Origin: Neonectria sp. B-13
Lineage: Eukaryota > Ascomycota > Sordariomycetes > Hypocreales > Nectriaceae
Direction of reading: 5' to 3'
NCBI GenBank assembly: GCA_002682825.1
Contig: NOKP01000001.1
Coordinates: forward strand, 3,785,296-3,849,295
Length of the DNA stretch: 64,000 nucleotides
Shown here: positions 23,509 to 34,842 of the stretch, piece after piece
Numbering within the stretch: the first letter of the stretch is position 1
Layout of the letters: each line of letters opens with the position of its first letter
Notes under the pieces: generated by a model
Databases searched by the model: none
Told to the model about the DNA's origin: nothing
The model's input: the letters and a program-made list of their open reading frames with translations, nothing else
Translations under genes and position numbers: made by a program

Positions 23509-24711
23509 TGCCTTGGGTGTCAGACAAGGATTTGTTGCGCTGTACCGGACATGTTGCTGACATAGTATGTAGTATGCGTACTTAGGTAAGACGGCGAATG
23601 CTACCACGCTGGACGGTCCAGGTACCGGTACGAGCTTGGAAACAGATCGGTGGTGGCGGTTAGTTTTTCGTCTTGGTTTAATTGTAGTTATCCGAAAGGG
23701 GCACATAGATGCGAAAGACAGGCCTGTTGGTTTGGCCGCAAGGAGAATGACCAAATCCAATGGGAGGAAATGTGGTCTTCGATTGATTGCCTCAGCCCTA
23801 GGAGACGGGAGGATGCCGAAAATCAAGTGGCCAGCCGGGTCCCGTGACATTCCCATGGGCTTCCTTGCGAGGACTTCGGCACCAAGACTCCTTATTATCA
23901 GATACGATTGCCCTGTCTCCATCAGAGCCACCTAAGTCGGCCGGTACCTTGACCATGGCCGTGCTGCCCGTGCCCGGTGGGACAAACTCTCAGCTTTGAC
24001 GCATGACTTTCTCTCGTATTGCGAACAGCCCTCGATAATAATGCTGCGGCGGTCACAGCTTCGCAAGACTCAGTCTGCTCGCTGTGTTAACATCGCGGTT
24101 GCTAACTCATCTCCGAGTTCGAGCGCTCCATCACCAAGGCCAGCCAAGGACCAAGTTCTGCAAGTCGACTGCTTGGACGTCTGAGACCTCAGAATGGAGC
24201 CCATCTAGAATAAGTAGTCTAACATCGATGGTGCGACATGCCATGGCGAGCATGACCAATTAGTACGTACTCAAAGAACGTGGCGGGCGAGACCTGTGCG
24301 TATGCTTTTTGGTGAAACAATATCGGTACGACACAAGGGGCGGGCCGACGATGATGATGACGATGGAGACAGAAATACTTTATGGCCCCCACTCACTTAC
24401 CTAAGTACATACCGACATATCATAGGGTCGCTGTGGAAGAGAAAATGGCTGAATGTGAACGTTCTAAATTCCATCACAACGGCTCGTCAACTGTGGAGTT
24501 GAGGCCTCAAGGCCTGGGGGACGCCACCCCGCTAGAATCCAGCACCGCCTTTTGGAGGCCCTCTGAGTCTACAGTGCTGGCAGGTGAGCGGCATGGCCGC
24601 CGCAGCAGGTCATGCATGTATGCGGTTTACGCAGGTCGCAGTCGGTGGAGGGTGGCTTGTACCTGTACCTGTGCGTCATTGCAACCTGGAACCTGCAGGT
24701 AAAGACGGTGG

Positions 24712-24790
24712 CTAGGTATTCTTCGAAGAAGCGTCGGCGTTCCCCTCCAACAACAGCTTGACGAAAGAGGTGGCTATGCCAGGTACGACG
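24712..24790 (-). pseudogene. Ankyrin-repeat-like fragment
   Basis: The minus strand encodes a segment ending in SFVKLLLEGNADASSKNT before a stop, which fits the second helix and loop of an ankyrin repeat (VVKLLLE..AD...KN). No complete repeat or flanking repeats could be found, so it is probably a remnant of an ankyrin gene or a chance match. Confidence 0.25.
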
Positions 24791-26502
24791 CGCCTCCCCG
24801 GAACGTACCTATCAGTGGTCACTGAAGAGGTACTCATCTCCCAGGAGAAGAGGAAAAGAACATCCCTAGTGCCCTGGTTGGTGGCTCGATGGGATCGTTT
24901 GGACATGGTCTGTAGGGCTTCCCCATCTCTTCGCGCCCTCCATGCCAGGCTTCCTACGAATAAAGTCCATCCATATCTGATAGTCTGTCCATGCCTCAGA
25001 GGTGGCAGGTTCCCCATGTTAGGAGCCCACGGGCTAGGCCCCCCGATCCGGGTCTCAGCAAACGGCCGACCTGATACCTACAGCAGCAGCCTACCACTCA
25101 GAGGGAGCGACCCGTGGGTTGAGTGACCTCGTACTCACAGCATTGACCGCATCTGGATGCCAGGGCCTGGGAGATGGGGGAGTCTGGCTGTTGGAGACCT
25201 GGAGTAAGGACTCGGATGGCAGGGCTGCTGTGATGGGAGTCTTGCGAGACTGGCAGACACCCCTGACAGGCTGGCAGCCCCTAGCACACCCCAGGCCGTC
25301 CACCGGCCCTGGAAAGGCCCCCTCCACTCGAAAACCTCCGGCGCTGCCAAACCTCGCCTCTTCCCCTGACATTAGCACGCACACACATCATAGCAGATCC
25401 CGTCTAGGCCCTGGCAGCATCCAAAGCCGGGCTGTGGGTGTGCTACACGGCGGTGGATCCCTCGACACCCCTGCCTGATGGCTCTTCCCCTCCACCCTGC
25501 TCCCCGCTGCTTTCGTCGACTCTCCCGATGGGCGCCCTCACTCGTCATGGCCGACAGCCCTCCCCCCCAATGGCAAGACACAGCCCATCGTCGTAGCACC
25601 GGAAGCCCAGAGCACGCGTCGATTCGGTCGCCCACATCGGTCCCATTGGCCCCTGCGCAACGGTCCCTGGTCCCTGTGCCCTTCCCAACCAACTCTGGCA
25701 GGGCCCTCCGCTCTTGGTCCCCACGGCTCCGAGTGGATGGGAGAGGATGGTGTAAGATGCAGAGGAACTCTTCGGTCCAGCATGGCAGGGGTGGCGAGTC
25801 GAGGGACTCGAGGCAGTCGAGGAACCCAGGGGACCTCCGTCTCCGCCCTTGCCTCGACCTTTTGTCCCTCCTGGTCTCCTGGTGTCGTTGGTGTCTGTGG
25901 TGTGGGTGGTCCATCTCCAACTGTCTACCATCTAGACTACTACTTTATATGGCCCGCGTGCCCTCCATCCTCGCGCGCGGCCTCGTCTCTCGCTGTCCGA
26001 CTCTTGTTTGATCACCAGTCCTGCCACATCGTTATCGGTGTTGCCATCTTAATTCTGTGTTGACTTTGCCTATCCCATCCCCCATTCTTGTGTAATACTC
26101 ATACCAACCACCCCCCCACCCACCGCAACACCATCGATTACCCTTCCTGCTTTGGGCTCGCTTCTTCAGTGTCCTACTTCTGATCATCTTTCGTACACAT
26201 CCTCGTTGCCGCTCTTGTCGAACCCGTCTCGGCGTCCCCGCCCTACTGAGCATACTCGAAGCTTACTCGACGAGCCATTCTGCTCTGTATCCCGGCCCCA
26301 GAAACATACCGCGGCCTGCCATACGATTTCGTTGTCTTGAATCGAGGCGTCAACCACCACCGCCGTCTCTTAGACTGCCTCGGCAGAACCTGCATCTTTA
26401 CCAACCGAAACAGAGAGAGTTCCCAACTCAGACGGCGCCCGTTGCGCCTCATATCTCATCTTCTGCAACATCGAACTGTTCCTGCCCTTGATTTCATTCG
26501 CC

Positions 26503-28153
26503 ATGGCCAACTCTTCCGGAGTCAACCTGTGCCCGACGCCGTTCTTCGACGCCAATTTATTCCCAGACGTGGGTGGATGTAAGAGCTTGAGAGCCATGCT
26601 ACGTTGGAGTCCACAGTACTAACACCCCATGGTTAGTTGTCGATGGACGGCTTTGCCAATCCGTCGGTGAAATGCATTGTTGTTTGCCATGCCCTATGAC
26701 GGAGTGGGTTTATCCCGATTACTTCGTCACGCTGACTGCAGTTGCCAACTGGGTTGCGCTGGCCAGCGTGATATGCTGCGCATTCCTCCTGGTCTCTTGG
26801 GCTTTCTTGCCAGTTGAGAAAACCAACCGTCACTACCTCAGTATCTGCCTCACCATCGCCGTCCTACTGATGAATGTGAGTTTTCCCTCTCTATTCGTCC
26901 CTGCATCTCCTCGGATCCTGGACTGGAAAGGCTGACACCAGTCGTAGCTCGGATTCGTCATTCCGTTGGCTGCTCAGCCTGATCAATGCTATAACAAAAT
27001 TACACCCCATAGCATGAAGACCAGTAAGGTCTGCGGTGCTTCGGGTTCGTTTCTTCTCCTCGGCGGTTGGGCAGGTGTCATGTGGGCATTTCTGCGCTCT
27101 GTCTCTCTCCACCTCCAAATCTGCTGGCAAGTCTTGGTCGGCCGCAGCTTCATGATCTTCGCCCAGGCGGCAGGATGGGGCGTACCAATCCTGGGGATCA
27201 CCCTCGCCCTCGTCTTCAGTGGACTCTCTTTCCGCTTCGGTGCGACGTGTCATATCAACCATGAGAACAGCTTGGCCGACTTCTGGATTCCGCTGCTTCT
27301 CTTTGCGGGACTGACCGTCATCATCACATTTGCTACCTTCGGCTATTGTATCAAGGTCTACTTGGCTTCTCTGTCTGACAGCAGCGCATCATCGGAGGGA
27401 TCGAGCTTGCCCACATACTCCAACAGCATCAAGACCTTGAGTCCCCGCCAGGCCTATCGTCGCGTGCGTCGCGTGATCTCTCTCCAATGGCGAGGGATTG
27501 CTATTGTACTCATTATTATTGCCGACGTCATATTCTTTTCCGTCATCTTTGTTTTCCAGGACAACGTCGTTCAGTCCGTCACCCACGACCCGAAAGTGGG
27601 CGAGGACTGGGTACTCTGTCTTATTGGTGCATCAGGAGACAAGGACAAGTGTCTTGACAAGGCAAGCTCTTTGGTTATCAACGAGGCAACTGTCACTGCA
27701 GTTTTGCTTCTCCTCGCTGTGAGTTTTTGCGTTCGTAAGACGAATTTGATGATCGCTAACAAGTAGCAGCTCAATGGAGTTTGGCTCCTCTTCCTACTTG
27801 GACGATGGTCTATGGCCAAGGGATGGGCAGAGTTGATTATGCTGCCCTTTGGCCGGGGCAAGAAGGAGTTTGTGTCTGTCGATGCCCGAACCGAAGACAA
27901 AAAAGATACACGTTCGTACGAAATGCTCTCGCGGGATTCGAGCGCCGTGGTAACATCCCCTTCTCCAGTGAAATCTGCGAACGATGGACGAAGAACACCC
28001 GACTATTTCGGTCGAACCGAACGATATCATGCACCAGTACGATCGTTTTCGAGCCCACGGCCCCCGCCGGTGGCTTCTTGGGACCCCGAAGATACATACG
28101 CCCCCTCGAGCCCGTACAAAGAATCATACGAGTTGGGCATGAACCGAGCATGA
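26503..28153 (+). CDS. Frizzled/Smoothened-like seven-helix receptor
   Basis: Exons 26503-26578, 26637-26875, 26948-27718 and 27770-28153 join in frame to 489 residues; introns are 58, 72 and 51 nt. The extracellular start is Cys-rich (C10, C32, C40, C41, C44), followed by the first helix at about 58-82 and six further hydrophobic segments, with ITPHSMKTSKVCGASGSF between early helices and a Cys-containing loop (EDWVLCLIGASGDKDKC) before the last helix. The cytosolic tail of about 105 residues is rich in Ser, Thr and Pro, suited to phosphorylation. The overall pattern resembles fungal membrane proteins annotated as Frizzled-like G-protein-coupled receptors. Ligand and G-protein partner are unknown. 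The last intron ends in TAGCAG, so one extra Gln is possible. The start is CGCCATGG, a good fungal context. A different seven-helix family cannot be excluded. Confidence 0.8.
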
Positions 28154-29529
28154 GCGATTTTTACTTTGTCAAGGAGAAGAAATAAGAAAGAGGAGGTTAA
28201 ATCTTTTGCAAGGAAATACCCAAGGAATAATGCATAAGAAAACGAAGAACTCACAACGCGCCAACAAGCCCGCCACGCGGTGGGATGCTGCTCTAGACAG
28301 CACGGACGCACGATACACATAACACCAACACGACACACGACGGCTTACGCATGACCGCTGAGACTCGACGCCGACAGTGCAAGTCATGGCTAGAGCCAGG
28401 CCGACGAAGCCGATCACTTGATTTACTATGTACAATGAAGAATTATGGGAGCGAAAGCGTGGCGTTGACTTGGGGCAATTGTCTTTTGAATGGACGGTGA
28501 GCTGAGCATCAATAATAGGCTCAAAGGTAAAGCCAAGCCAAGGTTAAAGCCTTAAATGCAGTTTCATGTATATCGGACCCGACACCCAACAAGGGGGCCA
28601 ACATGAAGCATGTGCTTGGATACTTGGACACTTGGATGGAATCCGAAGACAATCTGAAGGTCCGCCGCTGAGCGGGAGGGACGGGATTGGATCGTGGTCT
28701 TTGTGCCTGTTGGCGCCGGAAGCTGCGGATCTAAGAGCTATGCGAGCTACTGCCAGGTACGACATGCGGATGATGGGGTTTGCAATAAGCGCGAACCCCC
28801 GAGAAGAAGCGTCGGACTCTCGCTCCCTGACTTCAGAACATCCCTCGACCCTCGAGGAGGCTGGTCGTGAGCAATCCATGAGGCAAAAAGAAAGTCTAAT
28901 AATAATGCCATTTATTCCTCTACCAATAGTGCAATGGACTGGGTGACAATGATGACATTGAAAAAGATTTTGATCAGTTAGTTGCGTGGGCTGCAGCAAG
29001 ATAGACTGAGGGCGTGGTGTCGAGTGCTTAGAAGATCATGGCAAGTCCCCGCCAGCCACGCCACGGACTCGGTCAGCACCCCTCCCGGCTGTTCCGAAGG
29101 ACCCCATCATAGATCTGACGGCAGATGGAAGAAATATAATAGCATCCAAGTACCCCGCGGCATTTCCCCATGGTTCGGTATTTGTCTTCTGTGGGTTTGT
29201 TTTCCCACGCATCAACCCTGTCCTCAGATCAGGTTGACTGATTTTGCTGTCTCATATGGTCTCTGATACCTCAAAAGCTTACATTTGCTAGTCTAGGGTG
29301 GGTGCTCTTTCTGACATTATCGATCAATTCGACGCGAGGATATACGCTGAATTTCCCTTTGGACAACAAGAATCGAAATAGCAAGAGAGCGGCTGGCACT
29401 AGCTGTCGTGGTCGACTTTCGCCTGCTCACTGGGCGCCGGTAAATATCCCCGAATCGCCTCTCCAGCGACCCTTTTTGTGGGAGTCGATCTTTACCACGT
29501 GATCTATAACCCCATCCATCCCGAATGCC
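28154..29529. other. Intergenic, no gene supported
   Basis: This 1.4 kb lies between the receptor and the GH5 gene on the same strand. Short frames at 28544-28999 and 28566-28946 mirror each other on opposite strands and show no domain. It probably holds the receptor 3' end and the GH5 promoter. Confidence 0.5.
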
Positions 29530-31044
29530 ATGGCTAGCGGAGTTCTCCAACTCCCGGGCTTCCTCAGCGCCCACCGGCCCCGCAAATCGGCGACGACTAT
29601 CACCAACACGGCGCAACGCGTCCGTCTCTTGAACGATTGGAGCGACGCTGGGGTCAACGAAAACATCCGTGAAAGCGACAGCGACAATCGAGAAGACGGC
29701 GAATATATCGATTATATCCATGACCTCGATGTTGAGGCCGTGTCCCGCCCAAAGTGGTCCTGTTCATGGGGTTGTCGTGGGAAGCGGAGACGGTTTCGTT
29801 GCTCCAGATGCGCTATCTGCCTGCTGGTGACGTTACTCTTCGTCGGCGGCGCTTGGATCTACTTTAGACACACTGAAGCCGCCTTGAGTGAGCGATGGGT
29901 GCCCGACAAGGAAACGTACCTTTTCAGCCAACAGCCATTGCAACCACCGTCGGAGCGCTCTCGCATTGCCGATTACGCTCTACCTCTGCGCACTCAGGGC
30001 CGCCACGTCGTTGACGCCAACGGGCGGCGCTTCAAGCTTGCTTCAGTCAACTGGTATGGAGCCAGCGACGAGCTTTTTGTGGCGGGCGGACTGGATATTC
30101 AACACCGCGACACCATCGCCAAGACGATCAAGCGATTGGGGTTCAACAGCGTACGCCTACCCTATGCTGACGAGTTGGTTATGAAGAACCCGGTCGTCGA
30201 CGCCCAGCATCTGAGTGCAAATCCGGACCTGGTCGGCATGCGCGCGCTGGATGTATTCCATGCCGTCGTGATGGCATTGACGGAAGGCGGCATCGCTGTC
30301 ATCGTGAATAACCATATCACTAGCGCTACCTGGTGCTGTGGTGCAGACCCGTGTGATGCAGCATGGGCAAACGACTATCTGGGCTCCATCTGTCCCGTGA
30401 AACAAACCGAGGAAGAATGGATAGAGCACTGGGAGACGATTATGCAGCCACTCGTGGACAACCCGCTCGTTATCGGTGTCGACCTTCGCAACGAGATCCG
30501 CGGTCTCTGGGGCACGATGCCGTGGTCCAAATGGGCGCCGGCGGCTGAAAAGTGCGGAAACCGACTCCTGCGGATGAACCCAAGCTGGCTCGTCATTGTC
30601 GAAGGCACAGAATCTTCCAATGATCTCTCCCATGTCGGCGAAAGGCCCATCCAGCTAGACGTGGAAGATCGGGTAGTTTACTCAGCACACGTATATGCGT
30701 GGTCCGGCTGGGGCAGTACCGAGGGCCGGTTCCTTCAGCGTACGTACGAATCTTTCGCTGAGACGATGCGGCACAACTGGGGATACTTGCTTGAGGGCGA
30801 TGTAGCGCCGGTGTGGGTGGGCGAGATTGGCTCGGGGCGCAACCCATCTGTAGGCTCGGCCAAATACTGGCAGAACTTGATGCGTTTCCTTAAATGGGCG
30901 GACGCTGATTTCGGATACTGGGCGGTCAACCCACGCAAACCGGCCGGCAACGTGACGGAATCGTACTCGCTGGTCCAGGACGACTGGGTGACGCCAGTAC
31001 TGGATTATCGGATGAAGGACATGGTGGATCTTATGAGGGTTTAG
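29530..31044 (+). CDS. Membrane-anchored GH5 glycoside hydrolase
   Basis: This uninterrupted frame encodes 504 residues. A cytosolic N-terminus of about 93 residues ending in a basic Cys/Arg cluster precedes one hydrophobic helix (about 94-112), giving a type II membrane protein with the enzyme outside or in the secretory lumen. From about residue 150 the sequence follows a GH5 (clan A) TIM barrel: NWYGASDE, GFNSVRLPYADELV, NNHITSATWCC, the acid/base Glu322 in DLRNEIRG, YSAHVYAWSGW, and the nucleophile Glu432 in VWVGEIGSG, then FGYWAVNP. Both catalytic residues are present, so activity on a beta-glucan or related glycan is likely, though the subfamily and substrate are not clear. The start GCCATGG context is strong; an overlapping out-of-frame ATG lies five bases upstream. 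The lack of introns is unusual among its neighbours. Confidence 0.88.
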   Translation: MASGVLQLPGFLSAHRPRKSATTITNTAQRVRLLNDWSDAGVNENIRESDSDNREDGEYIDYIHDLDVEAVSRPKWSCSWGCRGKRRRFRCSRCAICLLVTLLFVGGAWIYFRHTEAALSERWVPDKETYLFSQQPLQPPSERSRIADYALPLRTQGRHVVDANGRRFKLASVNWYGASDELFVAGGLDIQHRDTIAKTIKRLGFNSVRLPYADELVMKNPVVDAQHLSANPDLVGMRALDVFHAVVMALTEGGIAVIVNNHITSATWCCGADPCDAAWANDYLGSICPVKQTEEEWIEHWETIMQPLVDNPLVIGVDLRNEIRGLWGTMPWSKWAPAAEKCGNRLLRMNPSWLVIVEGTESSNDLSHVGERPIQLDVEDRVVYSAHVYAWSGWGSTEGRFLQRTYESFAETMRHNWGYLLEGDVAPVWVGEIGSGRNPSVGSAKYWQNLMRFLKWADADFGYWAVNPRKPAGNVTESYSLVQDDWVTPVLDYRMKDMVDLMRV

Positions 31045-32232
31045 ATGCAGTAAGGATGAGCAAGGATTGTCATGATTCGGCGTTGAATAATGGGGTTGTC
31101 TTTTACGGAAAAGAGGATACGGATCCTGGTTGAGTTCTCTTGGTGGTTTGCATACGTCGTTGGATATACCTTGGTGCTATGGACATGAATATGTGATTGG
31201 GTAGTCTAAGTGATTGATTGTATGAATCAATCCTAATGTTCAAACCCTGATCCTACAGCAATAGCCGTGAAAGATGGAAAGTCTTCCGCCGGATTGGGCG
31301 AGGTACATATTGTTTCTCCGCACGCCCGTTGGATGAAAGGTGGTTTGTGACACACTGACACCTCGGGTTTTGCATTGATTGACAAGTCTCTTGGTACCGC
31401 ATGGTGTATCCACCGACCAATGGGACCATATTGTCCTCAACGTATAAGCCCCCCAAAGCAAAAAAAAAGGAAGCTTGAGTGCTACTATGTATGCCTAGAT
31501 ATCTTCTGGTATCTATTCGCTCTCGCAATCTGAGTCACGCAGCGGGGCGTGAAGACAGGGCACGTACCTACTCAGGTACACTGGAGCCGAGGACTCGCCC
31601 TAAGTCACCCACTTGCCGTCGTCAATTTCCATCTGCCAGCGGCCGCTATTGAGCTTATCGATAAGCGGCCCCCCCCAACCACTGACACATGCGCGTGGAC
31701 CCGCGGGCGGCCCCGCCATGCTCCCACCCACTTGTCACCTCTCACCTTGGTTGTCTCTCGCTCTCTTGCCTGCCCGTCCGTCTGTGAACCTGTCGTCTCT
31801 CGCCTCCTCACCTTCAGCTCCCACCTCCCCCTCACCAAAGCCCCCGTGGACCCCGTGGACCCCTGCGGACCCCCGTGTATTTGTTGGAAGTAGCAACCGA
31901 GAAGCGGAGCAAGCATACGGCAGCTGGCACCAGCTCCAGCTGAAGCAGTCACTAGCAAGTGGGCGGGTGGCCAACTCAACTCGACATTACGCAACGTAAA
32001 CGCAACGTCAACCTTCCATCTCTCCTCACGCGCTCCGTCTCTCCGCCTTTCATCTCATTCCACTCCAACTGCTCCCTTTCCCACGAATCCACACTCGATC
32101 ACCGTCCCGTCTAATTCGTTATCCCGCAACCATCTCACGCTCTCTGTGGATGGTCAACACCTTCCACCCGTCTCCCCGAATGCGCATGTGCAACTCGACG
32201 GCGAGGCTCCCCTCGGCCCATCCCCATCGCTG
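31045..32232. other. Intergenic, pyrimidine-rich leader of next gene
   Basis: No gene is supported. From about 31720 to 32130 the plus strand is strongly C/T-rich with CTCTC tracts, typical of a fungal promoter and leader. The reading frame of the following gene stays open upstream of its first ATG for about 100 bases without another in-frame ATG. Confidence 0.5.
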
Positions 32233-34842
32233 ATGGAAAGCCAACCGTCCGCGTCCATGCTGTCCCGGAACTTCCAACCCATATCAGTTGGGAAATGCTA
32301 TGCACAATCATGCACAGACCGGGTGAGTTGGTCTCTGTTGCTGTTCTTCTGTGCCGTGCTGACCGGTCGATGCTTCGAAACAACAGTTTGGAGATGGCGC
32401 AAAGGCTGCCGTTCGGGACCGCGAACGGGCCTCGTTGGGAATGCACCCCCAGAGCACCGAGATGCCCTTCACCTGGCCCGGCCTCGACTCGGACGATGAG
32501 CAGGAGCCTAGCTCATCCATCTATAGGCTCATTCCCAGCATGCAGAAGTTCCGCAACAACCTGACGGCCCTTTCTCAGGTGTACAATGTGCGACCTCCCC
32601 AACCCCCAACCCCCAACCGACCAACCTTGCGACGCCTCTTCTGTCGTTTCAATACTGATTGTCATTCGTCTTAGCTATACTTTGTCGCATACCAAGGCCG
32701 AATCTTCATCTACAGACCCCGCACTATCCCGACGCAGACGATCCCCCGCCGACCCGACTTGCAGCTTGCTCCCACGCCCAGTTTCGCCGCCCGTTCAATC
32801 GGCGGGTTTCTTGATATTCGACGACCACACCTGATCAACAACATCGTCACTGGGCTTCTGGGGAGGGATGAGATTGTTGTGGCATGCTACGATGATGGCG
32901 ACGTGGTGGCTTACTACGTGAAAGAGTTGAATGAGCGAGTGTCCGACCCACGCGGCGCAAAGACGGGCGCATCGTCTAAGAGACCGCCCAGACTGTTCTT
33001 CCACGAGAATGTTGGAATTTCTGCATGGGGACTAGCAGTACATCAGAAATCGCGCCTTATCGCCGTCAGCTCAAACCGCCATGAAGTTACCGTTTTTGCT
33101 TTTGGTCTTGCTCCGGACCGTCGCGTATCACGAGACTCATTGCTTCAGGCTCTCCGCGACCAGCCTGATGCAAACGTCCGCCGACGAGCCCGGAACTGGA
33201 GAATCGTGGTCCTGTTGGGAACTCAGGCGGGTAATGTCCCCAACGTTTGCTTCGTCGACGACGACGATGGCTACGCAGACAAAGTCTGTGCCATCGACAT
33301 CAAGGGAGCTATGTGGCTAGCAGCCATCTGGAAGGCGCACCAGCCGCCAATATACATCTCTCCCCTCTGCCATCCCCAACTCAAGAGCGAGGAGTTCTAC
33401 CCAGCTCCCTCTAGGTGAGCACCGGAGTCGCAATAATATACATTCACGCTGACCGAAACTTTGTTTTTAGGGGTTGGGGTGTTCTTGCAATTCCAGAAAG
33501 CAGTTTCATCCAGGTCAAGACAACGGAGGAGCTGTTTGGGCTCCCCACGAGCCGGTTGGAAATGGTTTCCGAACCACCGGCTCGGGGCGGCCAGTCCCTG
33601 GTCAACGTCAGGCACACACTCAACGATATCCCCGGCAACCCTTGTCGGTTGCCTTCGGTGGCAATCGCAACTATCGTCTTGAACCAGCTGCCTCCAATGG
33701 TCTTCCCGGGCCAACCCCCAGAAGTACAGGAAGTCGGTGCTCTGCTGGAAGATTTTAGCGACGCGAGCGATGGCGGTTTTGGGGATACAGAAGCCGATAG
33801 CGACGGGGCAGAGGAGGAGATGGAAGAAGACCAGGAGGAAGATGTTTTAGACGAGGCCGGGACTGGCGAGATTGATGACGCTATGGATGAACCGGACCAT
33901 GGTGGGCCGCTGCTTGCCAATGGTGCGAATCCCTGGATCTTTCAAGCAGCGTTTGGGGAGCTTAACCAAGCGCTCGGGGCTCTAGATGAGGCATACGATG
34001 AGTTCCAGCAAGGAATTGCAGGGTTGAACGAGGGAGGCCATCAATTGGCCACGCCCGATAAGACAGGCAACGGTATGTCATCGGAGGGACAGGCCCAAAT
34101 ACTCGACGACGGGCCATTCGACTCATTTCCCACACGGCTTGACATGACCTTCTTCCCACACAACGGACTTGTTTATAAGACACCACGGGACAAGTCTCGG
34201 CTCCTGGCATTCCTAGAGCGCCCATTTGAATACAATGACCACCCACGACAAGATGAACAGGCCATGGCAAAGTACGGCAACAAACTCCACTTACTGCGGA
34301 CCTACGAGAAAGATATCGAGATGCGGGGCTTTTATCAATCACCTGAAACGGGCCGCAAGGAGTCTGGAGTTCTATGCCCGGATGCGCTGAACTTTGGACA
34401 CTTTCGCGACCAAGGTTTGCGGCACCACTTTCATGCGACCAGTCGTCTCAACATGATTGCTCATGCACCGGAGCTAGCTCTTGTGGTAATCGGGTCGCCG
34501 ACGGGACGCGTCGTGCTGTTGACGCTGACTCGAAGGGCTGTACCTGTACCGATGGATCGGCCGGAGACGGTATGGGAGTATGGGTTCCGCGTGGAATGGG
34601 TTCTGCCGACTCGGACGGACGAAGAAGCACACCGAAAGGTTCTCCGGCCATTGCACGGCATGGCCCTAGGCCCGGTGCAGCTGGGTGACGGAGACGCAGA
34701 CAGTGTCGGTGTTGGTGACGGAGCGGGAGGAAGTGCGGCACTGCCGCGGACATATCGGCTGATGTTACACTATCGTAACCACGACATTCTATCGTACGAG
34801 ATTACACGCGAGGAGCAGACTGGCAAACTGTGCATATTCTAA
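32233..34842 (+). CDS. CRT10: Crt10-like regulator
   Basis: Exons 32233-32322, 32387-32578, 32675-33414 and 33471-34842 join in frame to 797 residues; introns are 64, 96 and 56 nt. In yeast, Crt10 affects transcription of ribonucleotide reductase genes. The sequence shows the Crt10-type beta-rich repeats: YFVAYQGRIFIYRP, INNIVTGLLGRDEIVVACYDDGDV, SAWGLAVHQKSRLIAVSSNRHEV, and a late VVIGSPTGRVVLLTL segment followed by FRVEWVLP. A strongly acidic linker (about residues 434-483) interrupts the protein and is probably disordered. There is no signal peptide or membrane helix, in keeping with a nuclear or cytosolic role. The first in-frame ATG at 32233 was used because exon 1 joins cleanly in phase; a start inside exon 2 (ATG at 32441) would give a shorter form. 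A function in dNTP regulation here is inferred only from the yeast homologue. Confidence 0.82.

Larger units (their letters stand above)
17998..26502. other. 8.5 kb gene-poor region with possible relics
   Basis: No intact gene is supported in this stretch, the longest gap in the window. Part of it (about 18120-18660) is visibly richer in A and T. Scattered segments read like protein but are interrupted: a plus-strand piece at 21522-21943 with stops and a frame change, a minus-strand ankyrin-like piece at 24712-24790, and minus-strand pieces near 19200-19345 and 19990-20500 that I cannot name. No terminal repeats, transposase or reverse-transcriptase motifs were seen. From about 25900 the plus strand is pyrimidine-rich and probably belongs to the leader of the receptor gene starting at 26503. 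Confidence 0.5.

Noticed and set aside
25372..26011. Overlapping 177- and 182-codon frames on opposite strands
   Set aside because: Both are shadows of high-GC, C/T-rich DNA before the receptor gene; neither has a motif.
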